The notes: generated by a model not told the origin, from the letters alone. A DNA stretch of 64,000 nucleotides from Corynebacterium efficiens YS-314 (GCF_000011305.1 NC_004369.1:1984001-2048000), one strand, 5' to 3'; positions 48,468 through 57,412 are shown, counted from the first letter of the stretch. Program-made: numbers and translations.

Positions 48468-48773
48468 CTACTCCGGGATGATCATCTCCGGTTTGTCCAG
48501 TTCCTCGATGTTGACGTCCTTGTAAGTGATCACCCGGACATAGCGCACGAAACGGGCGGAACGGTACATGTCCCAGACCCAGGCGTCCGACATGCGGACC
48601 TCGTGGTAGACATCGTTGCCGTTGGTGTGCGGGATCAGCTGCACGGCATTGGCCAGGTAGAAGCGTCGCTCAGTTTCCACAACGTAGGAGAACTGGCTGA
48701 CCACATCGCGGTATTCGCGGTACAGCGACAGCTCAACCTCTGCCTCGTAGTTGTCGAGTTCCTCAGCGCTCAT
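48468..48773 (-). CDS. DUF2469 conserved actinobacterial protein
   Basis: 101 residues from ATG 48771-48773 (MSAEELDNYEAEVELSLYREYRDVV) with a GGAAGGTGG ribosome-binding site; the longer frame is rejected. It is acidic and highly conserved in actinobacteria (VVSQFSYVVETERRFYLANAV, VYHEVRMSDAWVWDMYRSARFVRYVRVITYKDVNIEEL). In Mycobacterium the orthologue also sits next to rnhB. Role unknown. Its first 11 bp overlap the end of rnhB. An IS element inserted 5 bp past its stop codon has probably removed its native terminator. Confidence 0.92.
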   Translation of the reverse strand: MSAEELDNYEAEVELSLYREYRDVVSQFSYVVETERRFYLANAVQLIPHTNGNDVYHEVRMSDAWVWDMYRSARFVRYVRVITYKDVNIEELDKPEMIIPE

Positions 48774-49458
48774 GTTCCACCTTCCCTGTGTTTTGAACCT
48801 CGGTGTCCGAGTGGGACAGTGCCCATTCCCGGTGTGCCTTCGCCACGTTGGCATAACTATATCGGTGCTGGGGGCTGGCACCGTGACGGCGCACCGCATC
48901 CATGTGCACCTTGGTGCTGTACCCCTTGTGCCCGGCGAGTCCGTACTGGGGAAACTGCTGCGCCATGTCGGTCATGATTTCATCACGGGTCTGTTTGGCC
49001 AACACGCTGGCGGCGGCGATGCACCGGGCGGAAGCATCACCGCCGGGGATGGGCAGGGAGGGACACGGCAGGCCAGGGATGCGGAAGGCATCGGTGAGCA
49101 CATAACCGGGGCGCACCTCCAGGGCGGCCACCGCACGGCGCATCCCGGAGATGTTGGCGTGCTGGATGCCGAAACGGTCAATATCGGCTGCGGAGATATG
49201 GATCACCGACCAGGCCACCGCATGTTTCTTCACCAGGGGCATGAGCCTTGCCCGTACCGGGGGTGAGAGCTGTTTGGAGTCGGTGAGCACCGCGAGGTCC
49301 GCGATCGGCCGGTCGGGCAGGATGCAGGCGGCGATGCTGATCGGGCCGCAGCACGCTCCCCTGCCGGCCTCGTCCACACCGGCGACAGGGCCGAGCCCGT
49401 GGCGTGAGAGTGCGACCTCGTAGGTGCGCAGCTGTTTCAGGCGACGAATCGTTGCCAT
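48763..49458 (-). CDS. rnhB: Ribonuclease HII
   Basis: Removes ribonucleotides and RNA from RNA/DNA hybrids. 231 residues. Active-site DEAGRG motif in VAGVDEAGRGACCGPISIAACIL (Asp and Glu); DSKQLSPPVRARL; and the C-terminal conserved Lys/Tyr region FPQYGLAGHKGYSTKVHMDAVRRHGASPQHR. Downstream of lepB by 66 bp, coupled to DUF2469 by overlap. Confidence 0.95.
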   Translation of the reverse strand: MATIRRLKQLRTYEVALSRHGLGPVAGVDEAGRGACCGPISIAACILPDRPIADLAVLTDSKQLSPPVRARLMPLVKKHAVAWSVIHISAADIDRFGIQHANISGMRRAVAALEVRPGYVLTDAFRIPGLPCPSLPIPGGDASARCIAAASVLAKQTRDEIMTDMAQQFPQYGLAGHKGYSTKVHMDAVRRHGASPQHRYSYANVAKAHREWALSHSDTEVQNTGKVEHER

Positions 49459-49505
49459 GCGTCACCCCCTACCCGGGTGGGCGGGTGGCAGGTGGTGCGG
49501 GAGGG

Positions 49506-49518
49506 GGCGTCGACAAGC
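49506..49518 (-). repeat. GCTTNTCGACGCC motif copy (N=G), intergenic
   Basis: Exact match in the 66-bp gap between lepB and rnhB; downstream context CCCTCCCGCACC resembles other copies. Confidence 0.7.
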
Positions 49519-49524
49519 GCGGGT

Positions 49525-50340
49525 TTAACCCTGGATGTCCGGGTCATCCACGCCACCGATGCGGCTGAACGGCAGGAAGATGAACTGGACTTTGCCCTTG
49601 ATGTTCTCCTCCGGGATGGTGCCCTGGTACTCATCGCCGATGTGGGCGCGGGAATCCAGGGAGTTGGTGCGGTTGTCGCCCATCATGAAGTAGTTGCCCT
49701 CCGGCACGGTGATGGGACCGAAGTAGTTGCCACCGCAGGCCTCGGACCCGGAGTTGGGATCCACCGGGTACTGCAGGGGCTGCAGGGTGTAGCTGTCATC
49801 CACCTTCGCACCGTCGACCATGATCCCGGGGTCACCCTCCTGACAGGATACAGTCTGCCCGCCGGTGGCGATGATGCGCTTGACCAGGTCGTTTTCATCA
49901 GGGGCGACGAGACCGACATAGGATCCCAGGTTCTGCAGACCACGGATAGCCGCGTTGTCCGAGCGCTGGGTGGTGAACCCGACATTCCAGGAATCAGTGC
50001 CCTTGAACACCACGACATCACCCGGCTCGGGGTCGGTGAAGTAGTAGGAGACTTTCTCCACCATGATGCGGTCGCCGGTGCAGCCCTCACACCCATGCAG
50101 GGTGGGTTCCATGGAACCGCTGGGGATCATGTACGGGCGACCCACAAATGTCTGCAGGACGAAGATCAGCACCAGGGTGAGCACCACCACGATGGGAATC
50201 TCGATGTACCACGGGGTGGGCCTCTTCGCCGATTCCCCGGCCGCCTCGTCCTTCCCGGCACGCCTGCTACCACGCGCACCCTTCCCGCCCGGGGTCCGGG
50301 AGGGGTCGTTGATATTCGAGTCACCAGCAGAATCAGTCAC
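49525..50340 (-). CDS. lepB: Signal peptidase I
   Basis: Membrane serine protease that cleaves Sec/Tat signal peptides. 271 residues. Cytoplasmic basic N-terminus (about 44 residues), one membrane helix (EIPIVVVLTLVLIFVLQTFV), then the catalytic Ser76 in MIPSGSMEPTL and the catalytic Lys in LVKRIIATGG. An extra loop HGCEGCTGDRIMVEK with two Cys is inserted after the Ser motif. Box E GDNRTNSLDSRAHIG is present. Standard actinobacterial form with a single transmembrane helix. Confidence 0.95.
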   Translation of the reverse strand: MTDSAGDSNINDPSRTPGGKGARGSRRAGKDEAAGESAKRPTPWYIEIPIVVVLTLVLIFVLQTFVGRPYMIPSGSMEPTLHGCEGCTGDRIMVEKVSYYFTDPEPGDVVVFKGTDSWNVGFTTQRSDNAAIRGLQNLGSYVGLVAPDENDLVKRIIATGGQTVSCQEGDPGIMVDGAKVDDSYTLQPLQYPVDPNSGSEACGGNYFGPITVPEGNYFMMGDNRTNSLDSRAHIGDEYQGTIPEENIKGKVQFIFLPFSRIGGVDDPDIQG

Positions 50341-50423
50341 GGGTGTTCACTCTAGCAGCGCCGGGCCCCGATCCCCTGCAACCACCGCGCCCACGGATGG
50401 ATTGGCCCCACGGGACCGCCCCG

Positions 50424-50429
50424 TAGACT
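50424..50429 (+). promoter_or_regulatory. -10 element of leaderless ABC exporter transcript
   Basis: TAGACT ends 8 nt before GTG 50438, with no ribosome-binding site between. Confidence 0.45.
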
Positions 50430-50437
50430 GATGTGTT

Positions 50438-52183
50438 GTGACCGTCAGCCAGAAACCCCCCTCCCCCACTGTGATCACCGCATCACGTCCGCCGTTCCGG
50501 GTGTTGCTCACCATGCTCGCCCACCACAAGGGTGCCCTGACGCTGGCACTGGTGCTGTCGGTGGCTGGCGCCGTGCTCTCACTGATGCAGCCACTTTTGA
50601 TCAACAACATCATCTCCCGGATCGGGGAGGTGTCGGTGACCCCGCTGGTCTGGGGTCTGGTCGGTCTGCTCATCATCTCCTCCGTGGTGAGCGCACTGCA
50701 GTTGTACGTGATGACCCGGACCGCGGAATCAGCGGTCCTGACCACCCGCAGGCAGCTGGCAGCGCGGATGCTGCGCCTGCCGGTACGCGTCTATGACCGC
50801 CACCGTGCCGGTGATCTGGTCACCCGCCTGGGGTCGGACACCACCCTCATCCGCGCGGCGTTCACCGGGGGGCTTATCGACGCCATCGGTGGCACCGTGA
50901 TGATGATCGGTGCGGTGATCCTCATGGCGCTTATCGACGTGTTGATGCTCTCCATCGTCCTCGCCGTGGTGGTGTTCACCATGATCGTGGTGATCGGCGT
51001 GTCCCGCCTGATCCAGAAATACACCAAGAAGGCCCAGGCGGCCGTGGGTGAACTGGGTGCGGACATGGACCGTGCGCTGGGGGCCATCCGCACCATCCGC
51101 GCCACCGGTGCGGAACCCCGCGTGGAGGAGGGCCTCAATGCCGATGCGCAGGAGGCCTTCGACATGGGTGTGGTGGTGGCCAAGATCGGTGCCGCCCTGC
51201 GTCCTGCCACCGGCCTGGCCATGCAGGGCAGTTTCCTGGTGGTCCTGGGCATCGGTGGTGCCCGGGTGGCCACCGGGGATATCACCGTGGCGGACCTGGT
51301 CTCCTTCGTGTTGTACCTGTTCATGGTGTCGATGCCCCTGGGTCAGATCTTCGGGGCGATCACCACCGTGCGTCAGGCCATGGGTGCCATCGAACGCATC
51401 TCGGAGATCATGGATGAGGAACCGGAACCCACCACCGGTGCACCGGCACAACCCGCCCGGGATCTCACCTTCGAGAATGTCACCTTCAGCTATGACGGGG
51501 AGACCACGGTGCTGGAGGATGTCAGTTTCCACATTCCGGCCGGGAAGAAAACAGCGTTCGTGGGTCCCTCCGGGTCGGGTAAATCCACCATCCTGGCGCT
51601 GATCGAGCGGTTCTACGACATTGACTCCGGTCGCATCCTGCTGGGTAGTCAGGACACCGCGGAGTTGTCCCGCGCCTCGGTGCGCAGCATCATCGGTTAT
51701 GTGGAGCAGGAGGCCGCGGTGCTGTCCGGAACCGTCCGGGAGAACCTGTTGCTCGGTTCCGCCGACGCCAGCGATGAGCGGTGCTGGTGGGCCCTGGACC
51801 AGGTGAATCTGCGTGCCCGCATGGAGGAGGCCGATGGATTGGACACCGTCCTGGGTGACCGGGGGTTGAGTCTGTCCGGTGGTCAGCGCCAGCGTCTGGC
51901 GCTTGCACGCATGCTGCTCATGGACACCCCGGTGCTCCTGCTCGATGAGCCCACCAGTGCGGTGGACTCCCAGAATGAACAGCTCATCCTCGATTCCATC
52001 GACGCCATCGCCGAGGACCGCACCCTCGTGGTGGTCGCCCACCGACTCTCCACAGTCACCGACGCGGATCAGATCATCGTCATCGACGTCGGACGCGTGG
52101 TGGCCACCGGCACCCATACAGAGTTGCTCACCAACAGTCCGATCTACCGGGATCTGGCCTCCCGGCAGCTGCTGGACAAATAG
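50438..52183 (+). CDS. ABC exporter (half-transporter, multidrug/lipid type)
   Basis: 581-residue half-transporter with an N-terminal six-helix membrane domain (LLTMLAHHKGALTLALVLSVAGAVLSLMQPLLINNII, ...GGTVMMIGAVILMALIDVLMLSIVLAVVVFTMIVV) fused to an ATPase: Walker A GPSGSGKSTI, signature LSLSGGQRQRLALARMLL, Walker B VLLLDEPTSAVD, H-loop VVVAHRLSTV. Such proteins act as homodimers exporting drugs, lipids or peptides; substrate unknown. GTG start. Its stop codon TAG (52181-52183) abuts the stop of the kinase gene on the other strand. Confidence 0.92.
   Translation: MTVSQKPPSPTVITASRPPFRVLLTMLAHHKGALTLALVLSVAGAVLSLMQPLLINNIISRIGEVSVTPLVWGLVGLLIISSVVSALQLYVMTRTAESAVLTTRRQLAARMLRLPVRVYDRHRAGDLVTRLGSDTTLIRAAFTGGLIDAIGGTVMMIGAVILMALIDVLMLSIVLAVVVFTMIVVIGVSRLIQKYTKKAQAAVGELGADMDRALGAIRTIRATGAEPRVEEGLNADAQEAFDMGVVVAKIGAALRPATGLAMQGSFLVVLGIGGARVATGDITVADLVSFVLYLFMVSMPLGQIFGAITTVRQAMGAIERISEIMDEEPEPTTGAPAQPARDLTFENVTFSYDGETTVLEDVSFHIPAGKKTAFVGPSGSGKSTILALIERFYDIDSGRILLGSQDTAELSRASVRSIIGYVEQEAAVLSGTVRENLLLGSADASDERCWWALDQVNLRARMEEADGLDTVLGDRGLSLSGGQRQRLALARMLLMDTPVLLLDEPTSAVDSQNEQLILDSIDAIAEDRTLVVVAHRLSTVTDADQIIVIDVGRVVATGTHTELLTNSPIYRDLASRQLLDK
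50872..50884 (+). repeat. GCTTNTCGACGCC motif copy (N=A)
   Basis: Exact match in the exporter gene coding GLIDAIG, using the rare Leu codon CTT; a partial repeat GCTTATCGACG follows about 60 bp later. Confidence 0.65.
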
Positions 52184-52780
52184 TCACAGGGGTGGAAGGG
52201 CGGCGAGGAGGGCGTCGAGAAGCGACGCGTCATAGCGGCGGTCCCGGGGGCGCAGCGCGTTGATATCCACATCCCACCCCAGCACACGACCCGGATCCAC
52301 CACATCCAGCGCCCGGTACCATTCCCGCATCGGTTCGATGAGCTTGAGGTGGAGCTCGAAGTCGGTGCGTTCACGCGAGGTGTCCTTGTCCCGGCGTTCC
52401 CGGAGGACCTCGGGGGCGGGGAATTCCACCAGCACCGTGTCGACGAAACCGATGCGTTTTTCCACCAGCGCCTCCCGGACCAGCTCACTTTCGAGCTCGA
52501 AGCGCTCTGCCGGTACCGCTCCGATCCGGGCGAGGGACCAGGTGTGGTGCAGTTTCATGGGATCGGTATCACACACCGCCAGGCCGGTGTCCCCCTCCAG
52601 AATCCGGGCGGTATTCCAGCGGGAGGTGCTCACATTCGCCCAGTAATGGGCCGGCACCTCTATATCATCACTGTCGGGTTCCCTGCCCGTGGGCCGGTAC
52701 TCCGTGACAAAGGTCTGGTCCAGCCCCCGACAGAAGGTGGTCTTACCGGCGGCGCTCGGCCCCTCCACTGCGATGATCAT
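52184..52780 (-). CDS. P-loop kinase-like protein (AAA_33/deoxynucleoside-kinase-like)
   Basis: 198 residues from ATG 52778-52780 (MIIAVEGPSAAGKTTFCRGL). P-loop GPSAAGKT at residues 7-14 in a nucleoside-monophosphate-kinase-like fold, then LAVCDTDPMKLHHTWSLARIG and IGFVDTVLVEFPAPEVLRERRDKDTSRERTDFELHLKLIEP, the latter resembling the R-rich lid of dNK/AAA_33 kinases. No base- or sugar-specific motif recognised, so the substrate is unknown. Lies on the minus strand with no gap to the exporter gene. Confidence 0.75.
   Translation of the reverse strand: MIIAVEGPSAAGKTTFCRGLDQTFVTEYRPTGREPDSDDIEVPAHYWANVSTSRWNTARILEGDTGLAVCDTDPMKLHHTWSLARIGAVPAERFELESELVREALVEKRIGFVDTVLVEFPAPEVLRERRDKDTSRERTDFELHLKLIEPMREWYRALDVVDPGRVLGWDVDINALRPRDRRYDASLLDALLAALPPL
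52211..52223 (-). repeat. GCTTNTCGACGCC motif copy (N=C)
   Basis: Exact match near the 3' end of the kinase gene. Confidence 0.65.
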
Positions 52781-52853
52781 GAACTCCACAGTAGAGGACA
52801 GGAACCTCATCACACCGGGATTCCGTCCCATCGCACAGTCGGCTACTTTTCTG

Positions 52854-53004
52854 TACACTGTCGGTATTTCCCACAGGATCCGGTCATCCGACCGGTCCCT
52901 GCGACCCCGAGAGAATGAATGAGGTATCGACTCCTAATGGAGCCCCCCGCGCGATCTATCTGGCCCGCCCACACTGACTTCGACGTGTTGAGGCGGGTGA
53001 ACAA
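52854..53004 (+). promoter_or_regulatory. Promoter and structured leader of the CNNM gene pair
   Basis: TACACT (52854-52859) is a candidate -10, giving a leader of about 139 nt. It contains a hairpin GGATCCGGTC/GACCGGTCC (52876-52898), a weak one at 52931-52942, and a strong last stem: CCCGCC.ACAC (52964-52974) with GTGT..GGCGGG (52985-52997), which covers the only purine-rich ribosome-binding region before ATG 53005. The layout resembles a translation-controlling leader; no known riboswitch consensus was recognised. Confidence 0.45.
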
Positions 53005-54414
53005 ATGATAGGTGCTGCATTCACTCTGCTGCTCGGCCTGGTGATCATCGCCGTGATCATCGTGATCAACGGTTACTTCGTGGCGCAGGAATTCGCCTAT
53101 ATGTCGGTCGACCGCACACAGTTGCGTGCCCGTGCCGATGCCGGGGACAAAAAGGCCGCCCAGGCCCTGAACATCACCAACCGCACCTCCTTCATGCTCT
53201 CCGGAGCACAGCTGGGCATCACCGTCACCGGTCTGCTCGTCGGCTTCATCGCCGAGCCTCTCGTCGGTGAATCCCTCGGTGTCCTCCTCGGCGGCGTGGG
53301 GGTGCCCACCGCCGTCTCCGTTGGTGTGGGCACCGTCCTGGCCCTGGCACTGTCCACCGTGATCCAGATGATCTTCGGTGAACTGTTCCCGAAGAACTAC
53401 ACCATCGCCGCCCCGATGAAATCCTCCATCGCGCTGGCACCGTCCACCTCCATCTACCTCAAGGTCACCGGTTGGTTGATCAGGTTCTTCGACGCCTCCT
53501 CCAATGCGCTGCTGAAGCTCATGCGGATTGAACCGGTTGAGGACATCGACTCCTCCGCCACCGCCGAGGACCTGGAACATATTGTCTCCACCTCACGTCT
53601 GAGCGGTGACCTCGATGACAGCACCTTCCTCGTGTTGGACCGCCTGCTGGATTTCCCCGACCGCAATGTCGGGCACGCGATGATCCCACGCTCACGCACG
53701 GATGTCCTGTCCCCGGAGACCACACTCGGTGAGGCCCGCGCACTGATGGCCACCGCCCACAGTCGCTACCCCGTCATCGACGAGGACCACGTGCCCACCG
53801 GGGTTCTCCACCTGGTCGATGTACTGGCAACGGACCTGCCGGATACCACTCCGGCCACCACCCTGGCACGCCCCGCCGTGGTGGTACCCGAACTGATGAC
53901 CCTGCCTGATGTCGTGGATGAACTGATCGGACAGGAGGAGAAGATGGCCTGTGTCATCGATGAATACGGTGGCTTCATCGGCATCATCACGCTCGAGGAT
54001 CTCGCCGAGGAGATCCTCGGTGATGTCAGCGACGAACATGACCTTCCGGAGAGCGAGGACATCACCGAAACTCGTGAGGATCAGTGGCTCGTCGACGGTG
54101 ACACCCCGCTCGATGAGGTGGAACGTGCCATCGGCCACGACCTCCCCGAGGGGGATTTCGAGACCATCTCCGGGCTGCTGCTCTCCCACGCCGGTGGGCT
54201 TGTCGACGCCGGTGAGGTCCACGACATCCAGCTGGCCGCCGAACCTGAGGATTTCGTCGAACGCAGTGAACCCCCGGTCCGCATCCTGCGCATCCGGGTC
54301 GAGTCCATCGAACGCAATGTACCCGCCACCGTGCACCTGACCCTCATCGAGGACCCTCCGGCCGGCGCACACACCGATGCCACCACCGATCACACCACCG
54401 AGGAGGGTCGCTAG
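53005..54414 (+). CDS. CNNM/CorC-type membrane protein 1 (DUF21-CBS-CorC_HlyC)
   Basis: 469 residues, ATG start. N-terminal CNNM (DUF21) membrane domain with about four hydrophobic segments and the motif LSGAQLGITVTGLLVGFIAEPLVGE; an internal FGELFPKNYTIAAP loop; then two CBS repeats (MIPRSRTDVL, VPELMTLPDVVDELIGQEEKMACVIDEYGGFIGIITLEDLAEEILGD) and a C-terminal CorC_HlyC domain. Related proteins handle Mg2+ or Co2+ efflux and transport. Encoded 4 bp before a second, shorter paralogue, so both likely act together. Confidence 0.92.
   Translation: MIGAAFTLLLGLVIIAVIIVINGYFVAQEFAYMSVDRTQLRARADAGDKKAAQALNITNRTSFMLSGAQLGITVTGLLVGFIAEPLVGESLGVLLGGVGVPTAVSVGVGTVLALALSTVIQMIFGELFPKNYTIAAPMKSSIALAPSTSIYLKVTGWLIRFFDASSNALLKLMRIEPVEDIDSSATAEDLEHIVSTSRLSGDLDDSTFLVLDRLLDFPDRNVGHAMIPRSRTDVLSPETTLGEARALMATAHSRYPVIDEDHVPTGVLHLVDVLATDLPDTTPATTLARPAVVVPELMTLPDVVDELIGQEEKMACVIDEYGGFIGIITLEDLAEEILGDVSDEHDLPESEDITETREDQWLVDGDTPLDEVERAIGHDLPEGDFETISGLLLSHAGGLVDAGEVHDIQLAAEPEDFVERSEPPVRILRIRVESIERNVPATVHLTLIEDPPAGAHTDATTDHTTEEGR
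54198..54210 (+). repeat. GCTTNTCGACGCC motif copy (N=G)
   Basis: Exact match in the CNNM gene coding GLVDAGE with the rare Leu codon CTT. Confidence 0.65.
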
Positions 54415-54417
54415 AAC

Positions 54418-55464
54418 ATGACCGAATGGTATATCGCCCTGCCGGCAACGATCCTGCTGATCGTGTTGTCCGGTTTCTTCGTCATCATCGAATTCGCCCT
54501 GCTGGCTGTCCGCCGCAACCGTCTGGAGGAAACCGCAGAGACGTCCGCGTCCTCCCGTGCTGCGCTGCGCAGCCTCAATGAGCTGACCCTCATGCTCGCC
54601 GGCGCGCAGTTGGGCATCACAGGGTGTACCTTCGCCCTGGGTGCCGTGACCAAACCCTGGGTGCACTACTCGATGATGCCCCTCTTCGAGGCCCTGGGGA
54701 TCCCCCTGGCGGTCGCCGATGTCATCGCGTTCATCCTGGCGCTGTTCATCGTCACCTTCCTCCACCTGGTGGTCGGTGAGATGGCCCCGAAGTCCTGGGC
54801 CATCACCCACCCGGAATCAGCGGTGAAACTCATCGCCCTGCCGGCCCGCGGATTCATCAACATCTTCCGCCCGCTGCTGTCCTGGATCAACAAGATGGCC
54901 AACCGGCTGGTGGAGGCCACCGGTGAGAAACCGGTGGAACGTGCCGCAGCCCGGGGATACGACGCCGATACCCTGCGGATGCTCGTGGAGCATTCGCGTG
55001 TCACCGGCACCCTCGATGATGTCTCCGCCACCCAGATCACCGGGGTCATCGCCCTGGACCTGACCACCGTGGGGGAGGCGGTGGACTCCCCCGTCAACCA
55101 GATGAGGTCACTGCCCTCCACAGCCACCGTCCGGGATATCCAGCGCACCGCCGCCGAATCCGGTCAGCTGCGGGTGCTCCTGGAGGATCCCACCTGGGAT
55201 GTTCCCCGCGTGGTGCACGCCCGTGACACACTGCTCGCGGACAAATCCGCCCCGGCCCTGGAGTGGTCGCGCCCGGTACTGACCCTGCCGGAGACCGCCA
55301 CCATCCAGGAGGGGCTGGAACGGATGCAGGGAGAAAACGAACAACTGGCAGCGGTGATCTCCGTGAACAACGGTTACACCGTGCGCGGTGTCATCACCTG
55401 GGAATACATCCTCCACCAGCTCTGGCCCAGCATCGAGGAGGAACTCGGCCGCACCCGCAGCTGA
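54418..55464 (+). CDS. CNNM/CorC-type membrane protein 2 (short paralogue)
   Basis: 348 residues beginning MTEWYIALPATILLIVLSGFFVIIEFALLAVRRNRLEE, a CNNM domain with LAGAQLGITGCTFALGAVTKPWVHYSM and VVGEMAPKSWAITHPESAVKLIALPARGF. The CBS part is shorter and less conserved, and the CorC_HlyC domain of its upstream neighbour is absent: the protein ends with LHQLWPSIEEELGRTRS. It starts 4 bp after the stop of protein 1. The pairing of one full-length with one truncated CNNM protein suggests a heteromeric complex. Confidence 0.9.
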   Translation: MTEWYIALPATILLIVLSGFFVIIEFALLAVRRNRLEETAETSASSRAALRSLNELTLMLAGAQLGITGCTFALGAVTKPWVHYSMMPLFEALGIPLAVADVIAFILALFIVTFLHLVVGEMAPKSWAITHPESAVKLIALPARGFINIFRPLLSWINKMANRLVEATGEKPVERAAARGYDADTLRMLVEHSRVTGTLDDVSATQITGVIALDLTTVGEAVDSPVNQMRSLPSTATVRDIQRTAAESGQLRVLLEDPTWDVPRVVHARDTLLADKSAPALEWSRPVLTLPETATIQEGLERMQGENEQLAAVISVNNGYTVRGVITWEYILHQLWPSIEEELGRTRS

Positions 55465-55496
55465 CCGGAACACCGACACCGGACCATCCACCCATA

Positions 55497-55533
55497 CCCG
55501 CCCCGGGCAACCTTCAGTGGTACCTGGGGCGGG
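55497..55533. terminator. Terminator between CNNM genes and protease gene
   Basis: CCCGCCCC (55497-55504) pairs with GGGGCGGG (55526-55533), in the 150-bp gap between convergent genes. Confidence 0.7.
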
Positions 55534-55614
55534 CAACGAACACCGGATACGGTGTGTGGGGTGGTCACCCGGCCGGACCCCGGTCAGCAGGTCCGGAAAC
55601 AGGTGATCCACAGA

Positions 55615-57179
55615 TCAGATGAACCTGAAGGTGGATGCAATCTCCGTCAGGACGGTACTGACCTCATAATCCGTCTGGAGCTGGATGAGCAGAGCCAGGG
55701 GGCCGGTCTGGTCATAATCCTGGGTGGCCAAGAGGAGCACCGTGGTTCCTGAACAGTCATAGGCAACATACGGGCCCCGGTAGTACCCGTCATCCCAGGT
55801 GTCCCGCTCTGTCTCTGTACAGGTACCTGAGGCGTCGAATTGTTCGAGTACCTGCTCAGGGGTGTAGGAGGGGTCCGTTCCGAGCATCCACAGTCCGGGG
55901 GCGTTGTAGGACGCCCAGAAGGCGTCCAGGTCAGGAGCCGCCACGAGGGACACCCAGTCCCGTCCGTTATTGTCCTTCCACGGCGTGGGATCCACATCCG
56001 CCCACTCGACCGGGACGCTCACTGCGAGGGAATTGCTGTCGTCGGTGATCTCCACTGACTCACCGCTGTACTCGCCCGCCTGCTCCGTGGCCTGCCCGCC
56101 GGAGACGTTCTCCTGTTCGACCTCCAGCTCACGGCCATTGATCTGACCGGTGAGGAGGGTGTCGTCGCGGGGGCGCAGAACCTCAACGTCCATGGTGCCG
56201 TCACTGCCGTGGGTATCCAGTACCTGGCAGTAGCTCGCCAGATTACCCTCATCCCCCACGCTGACTCCCCCGAGTTTCAGGATGAGGTCCCCGGGTTCAA
56301 TACCTGCCTTGTCGGCGGGGCCTCCCGGTTCCACCGAGGACACCCACACGCCGAAGAATTCCGGATCCCCACTATCCCAGGCCTGTGCGTTGACACCGAT
56401 CGATGAGATCCGCTTACCGTCGATCATGTCGTCGATGACATTTCGAACCACATCACGATGGATGGCGAAGTTGTAGTCGAGGGAATCATCGCCGGCATAG
56501 TTGACGCCCAGAACCTTGGCGTCCCCGGTGATCAGGGGACCGCCGGAGTTACCACCCCGGATACGGGCATCGTGTTCAATCACATGCTCAAGGGACGCCC
56601 ACTGGGTGTCGAACTCGAAATCCGTCTTCGAGACGATGCCACGGGTGAGGGTGAAGTCATCGGAGGCTCCTGCCGGGAAACCCGCGGAGTACACATCGAG
56701 GCCGGTTGTAATCTGACCGTCGTACCAGGTGTAGTGGGGCAGATCATCGGCATTGAGCTGTACCACGGCAAGATCCAGACACTCAGATGCCCCGAGCACC
56801 CGCATACTCGCCTTGCTTTCCCCGTTCTCACCGTAGGTTCCGTCAAGTCGACCTGCACCCACCACCACGTGGTTGTTGGTGATGGCGATACCCGACGGGT
56901 CGATGATGAATCCGGATCCCTCCCACGCGGATTCCGATGGGTCGACAGTGCCGGGTTCAATGAAGGTACCCTGACCGACGATCTTGACGGTTGCATCGGC
57001 GAGGGTATCGAAGGTCACCGCGTTGACGGTGCCCGCATGGGTGGTACCACCTTTGGATGCGGTGGTGGCGGGTGAATCAGAATCATCCGAGGAAGAACAT
57101 GCCCCAGCAGTAGTGTGGCTACGCCCAGTACTGCTACCAGTGATCTGTTCCTCAGCCTGGTTGTGTGCTTCAAAGCCAT
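55615..57179 (-). CDS. Trypsin-like serine protease lipoprotein with PDZ domain, frameshifted in the signal peptide
   Basis: HtrA-like extracytoplasmic protease. The body (frame from a GTG at 57018) shows NNHVVVGAG (His), CLDLAVVQL (Asp), RGGNSGGPLI (Ser), then a PDZ domain (VSSVEPGGPADKAGIEPGDLILKLGGV) and a C-terminal domain with two Cys. Just upstream an ATG at 57177-57179, six nt after AAGGAG, opens an excellent lipoprotein signal peptide MALKHTTRLRNRSLVAVLGVATLLLG in another frame. At a run of four G (complement of 57102-57105) one extra G would join it to ACSSSDDSDSPATTASKGG and the protease, giving lipobox LLLGAC. So the gene carries an apparent 1-nt frameshift; either a real lesion or a reading error. 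Confidence 0.82.
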
Positions 57180-57411
57180 GACGGGCTCCTTATGTTAACG
57201 CCCATGGCACAGAGGTACCCGTCGGCGACTAATGGGTCCAATCAAGAACTGCACACAGCAAGCCAAGGTTTTGCACTGATTTTGACAGGAGGTTGAGGAG
57301 CCAAGAACACAAAACTCTTAAGGATATTGAACGTTGATCATAATTTTACTATTTTCCCCCGCAAAACAGGAGGAATCTCACCCACGGCTTTCTTCATTCC
57401 CCCATGAAAAA
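57180..57411. other. Protease - rplS intergenic region, AT-rich
   Basis: 232 bp with much lower GC than the surroundings (e.g. TGATCATAATTTTACTATTTTC at 57333-57354), likely holding the protease promoter on the minus strand. No coding frame. Confidence 0.45.
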
Positions 57412-57412
57412 A

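Noticed and set aside
50729..52117. 462-codon frame antisense to the ABC exporter
   Set aside because: His/Gly/Gln-rich low-complexity shadow of the exporter; no ribosome-binding site or family.
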